From Bacteroidota bacterium (lineage in GTDB: Bacteria; Bacteroidota; Bacteroidia; Flavobacteriales; Flavobacteriaceae), in assembly GCA_023393485.1 (NCBI GenBank), contig JAEWLD010000237.1:1-6441 (forward strand): a stretch of DNA of 6,441 nucleotides, read 5' to 3'. Below are positions 5,902-6,441 of the stretch, piece after piece. The notes beneath the pieces were generated by a model that was not told the DNA's origin, did no database searches, and saw nothing but the letters and a program-made list of their open reading frames with translations. Numbering within the stretch: the stretch's first letter is position 1; each line of letters starts with the position of its first letter. The position numbers were made by a program, and so were the translations under genes.

Positions 5902-6441
5902 ATGAAAAAACTCAAAAAATTTCTATTGTGGTTTGCAGGAATTCTCGTGTTCCTGGTGTTGCTGCTCTATGTCACCGGCTACGGTTATTTGGTCACTGCC
6001 ATCCGTATAGTCTATTTCAATGGGCATGTTACGGCATTTCTGGATGATTATCACTATTTTGAAAACCGGACGATTCAAAACGGCCGGCCGCAACCGTGGC
6101 CGATTGCCAACGATTACAACAAAGTAAAGTCGACCGAAGCGCTTGAATCAGTCCATAAGCAAATCGGTACAGTTGCCTTTTTGATATTCAAAAATGACAG
6201 TCTGTGGCACGAAAGCTATTACGACGGTTATGACAAAGACACCAAGTCAAATTCGTTTTCAATGGCGAAAAGCATTGTGTCGGCCGCACTCGGAAAAGCC
6301 ATCATGGAAGGCAAAATCAAAAGCCTGAATCAGAAGATTTCTGATTTTTTTCCGCAATTCAGCAAAGGCAAAGCAGCGCAGATCACCGTCGGCGACCTAT
6401 CGTCAATGGCTTCGGGCCTAAATTGGGACGAAGATTATTAC
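5902..6441 (+). CDS. Membrane-anchored serine hydrolase of the beta-lactamase/penicillin-binding family, N-terminal part (3' end outside window)
   Basis: The frame is open from the ATG at 5902 to the window end, giving 180 residues. A basic start (MKKLKKF) and one hydrophobic segment (about 8-32) predict a membrane anchor with the enzyme on the outer side. After a linker region (about 40-80), the fold begins at IGTVAFLIFKNDSLWHESYYDGYD (88-111). The nucleophile motif S-x-x-K is S120-M-A-K123 in SFSMAKSIVSAALGKAI. It is followed by GKIKSLNQKISDFFPQF and ITVGDLSSMASGLNWD, typical of class C beta-lactamase-like esterases and peptidases (PF00144 family). The downstream Y-x-N and HxG/KTG-type motifs lie beyond the window, so substrate and exact class are open. 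These proteins act on D-amino-acid peptides, esters or beta-lactams; drug resistance should not be assumed. The start directly abuts the stop of the lipocalin-like gene (TAA then ATG). Confidence 0.92.
   Translation, partial: MKKLKKFLLWFAGILVFLVLLLYVTGYGYLVTAIRIVYFNGHVTAFLDDYHYFENRTIQNGRPQPWPIANDYNKVKSTEALESVHKQIGTVAFLIFKNDSLWHESYYDGYDKDTKSNSFSMAKSIVSAALGKAIMEGKIKSLNQKISDFFPQFSKGKAAQITVGDLSSMASGLNWDEDYY

Noticed and set aside
5902..6441. A beta-lactam resistance gene
   Set aside because: The S-x-x-K motif only places it in the broad serine hydrolase/beta-lactamase-like family. Most such membrane-anchored members are esterases or peptidases, and the rest of the active site is outside the window.

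Overview
The window looks like a chromosomal segment from a member of the Bacteroidota, most probably a Flavobacterium-like Flavobacteriaceae. The evidence is the close family resemblance of the HemE, HemF and HemB proteins, starts without Shine-Dalgarno sequences but with A-rich leaders, and promoter-like boxes of the Bacteroidetes TAnnTTTG type. Exported proteins with signal peptides ending in 'AQ' or 'SQ' and short palindromic intergenic repeats of flavobacterial style fit the same picture. All genes are on the + strand. No phage, transposase, CRISPR array, tRNA or rRNA is visible.

Positions 1-3700 are a haem-biosynthesis block: the 3' part of hemE (uroporphyrinogen decarboxylase), a roughly 100-base spacer filled by a structured repeat-like element, hemF (oxygen-dependent coproporphyrinogen III oxidase), an unrecognised exported protein whose start overlaps the hemF stop, and hemB (5-aminolevulinate dehydratase, metal site of the Mg-type rather than the Zn-cysteine type). 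hemF, the unknown gene and hemB are packed tightly enough to be one transcription unit, probably ending at a hairpin plus T-run that overlaps the end of hemB.

Positions 3700-4272 hold a spacer with the best promoter candidate of the window, a perfect 16-bp inverted repeat just before the start codon, and a small c-type cytochrome lipoprotein. It is a haem consumer next to haem-synthesis genes.

Positions 4325-5133 are a small secreted cysteine-containing protein whose stop overlaps the start of an O6-alkylguanine-DNA alkyltransferase (ogt). The alkyltransferase ends in a sequence resembling a sliding-clamp-binding motif. Positions 5170-6441 are a secreted protein made of two tandem lipocalin-like repeats, directly abutting the 5' part of a membrane-anchored beta-lactamase-family serine hydrolase that runs off the window.

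Most of the window is ordinary core metabolism and repair. I see no clear new defence or mobile system. The points most worth following up are the unknown protein inside the haem operon, the C-terminal clamp-like motif on Ogt, the unknown protein coupled to ogt, and the two intergenic palindromic elements.
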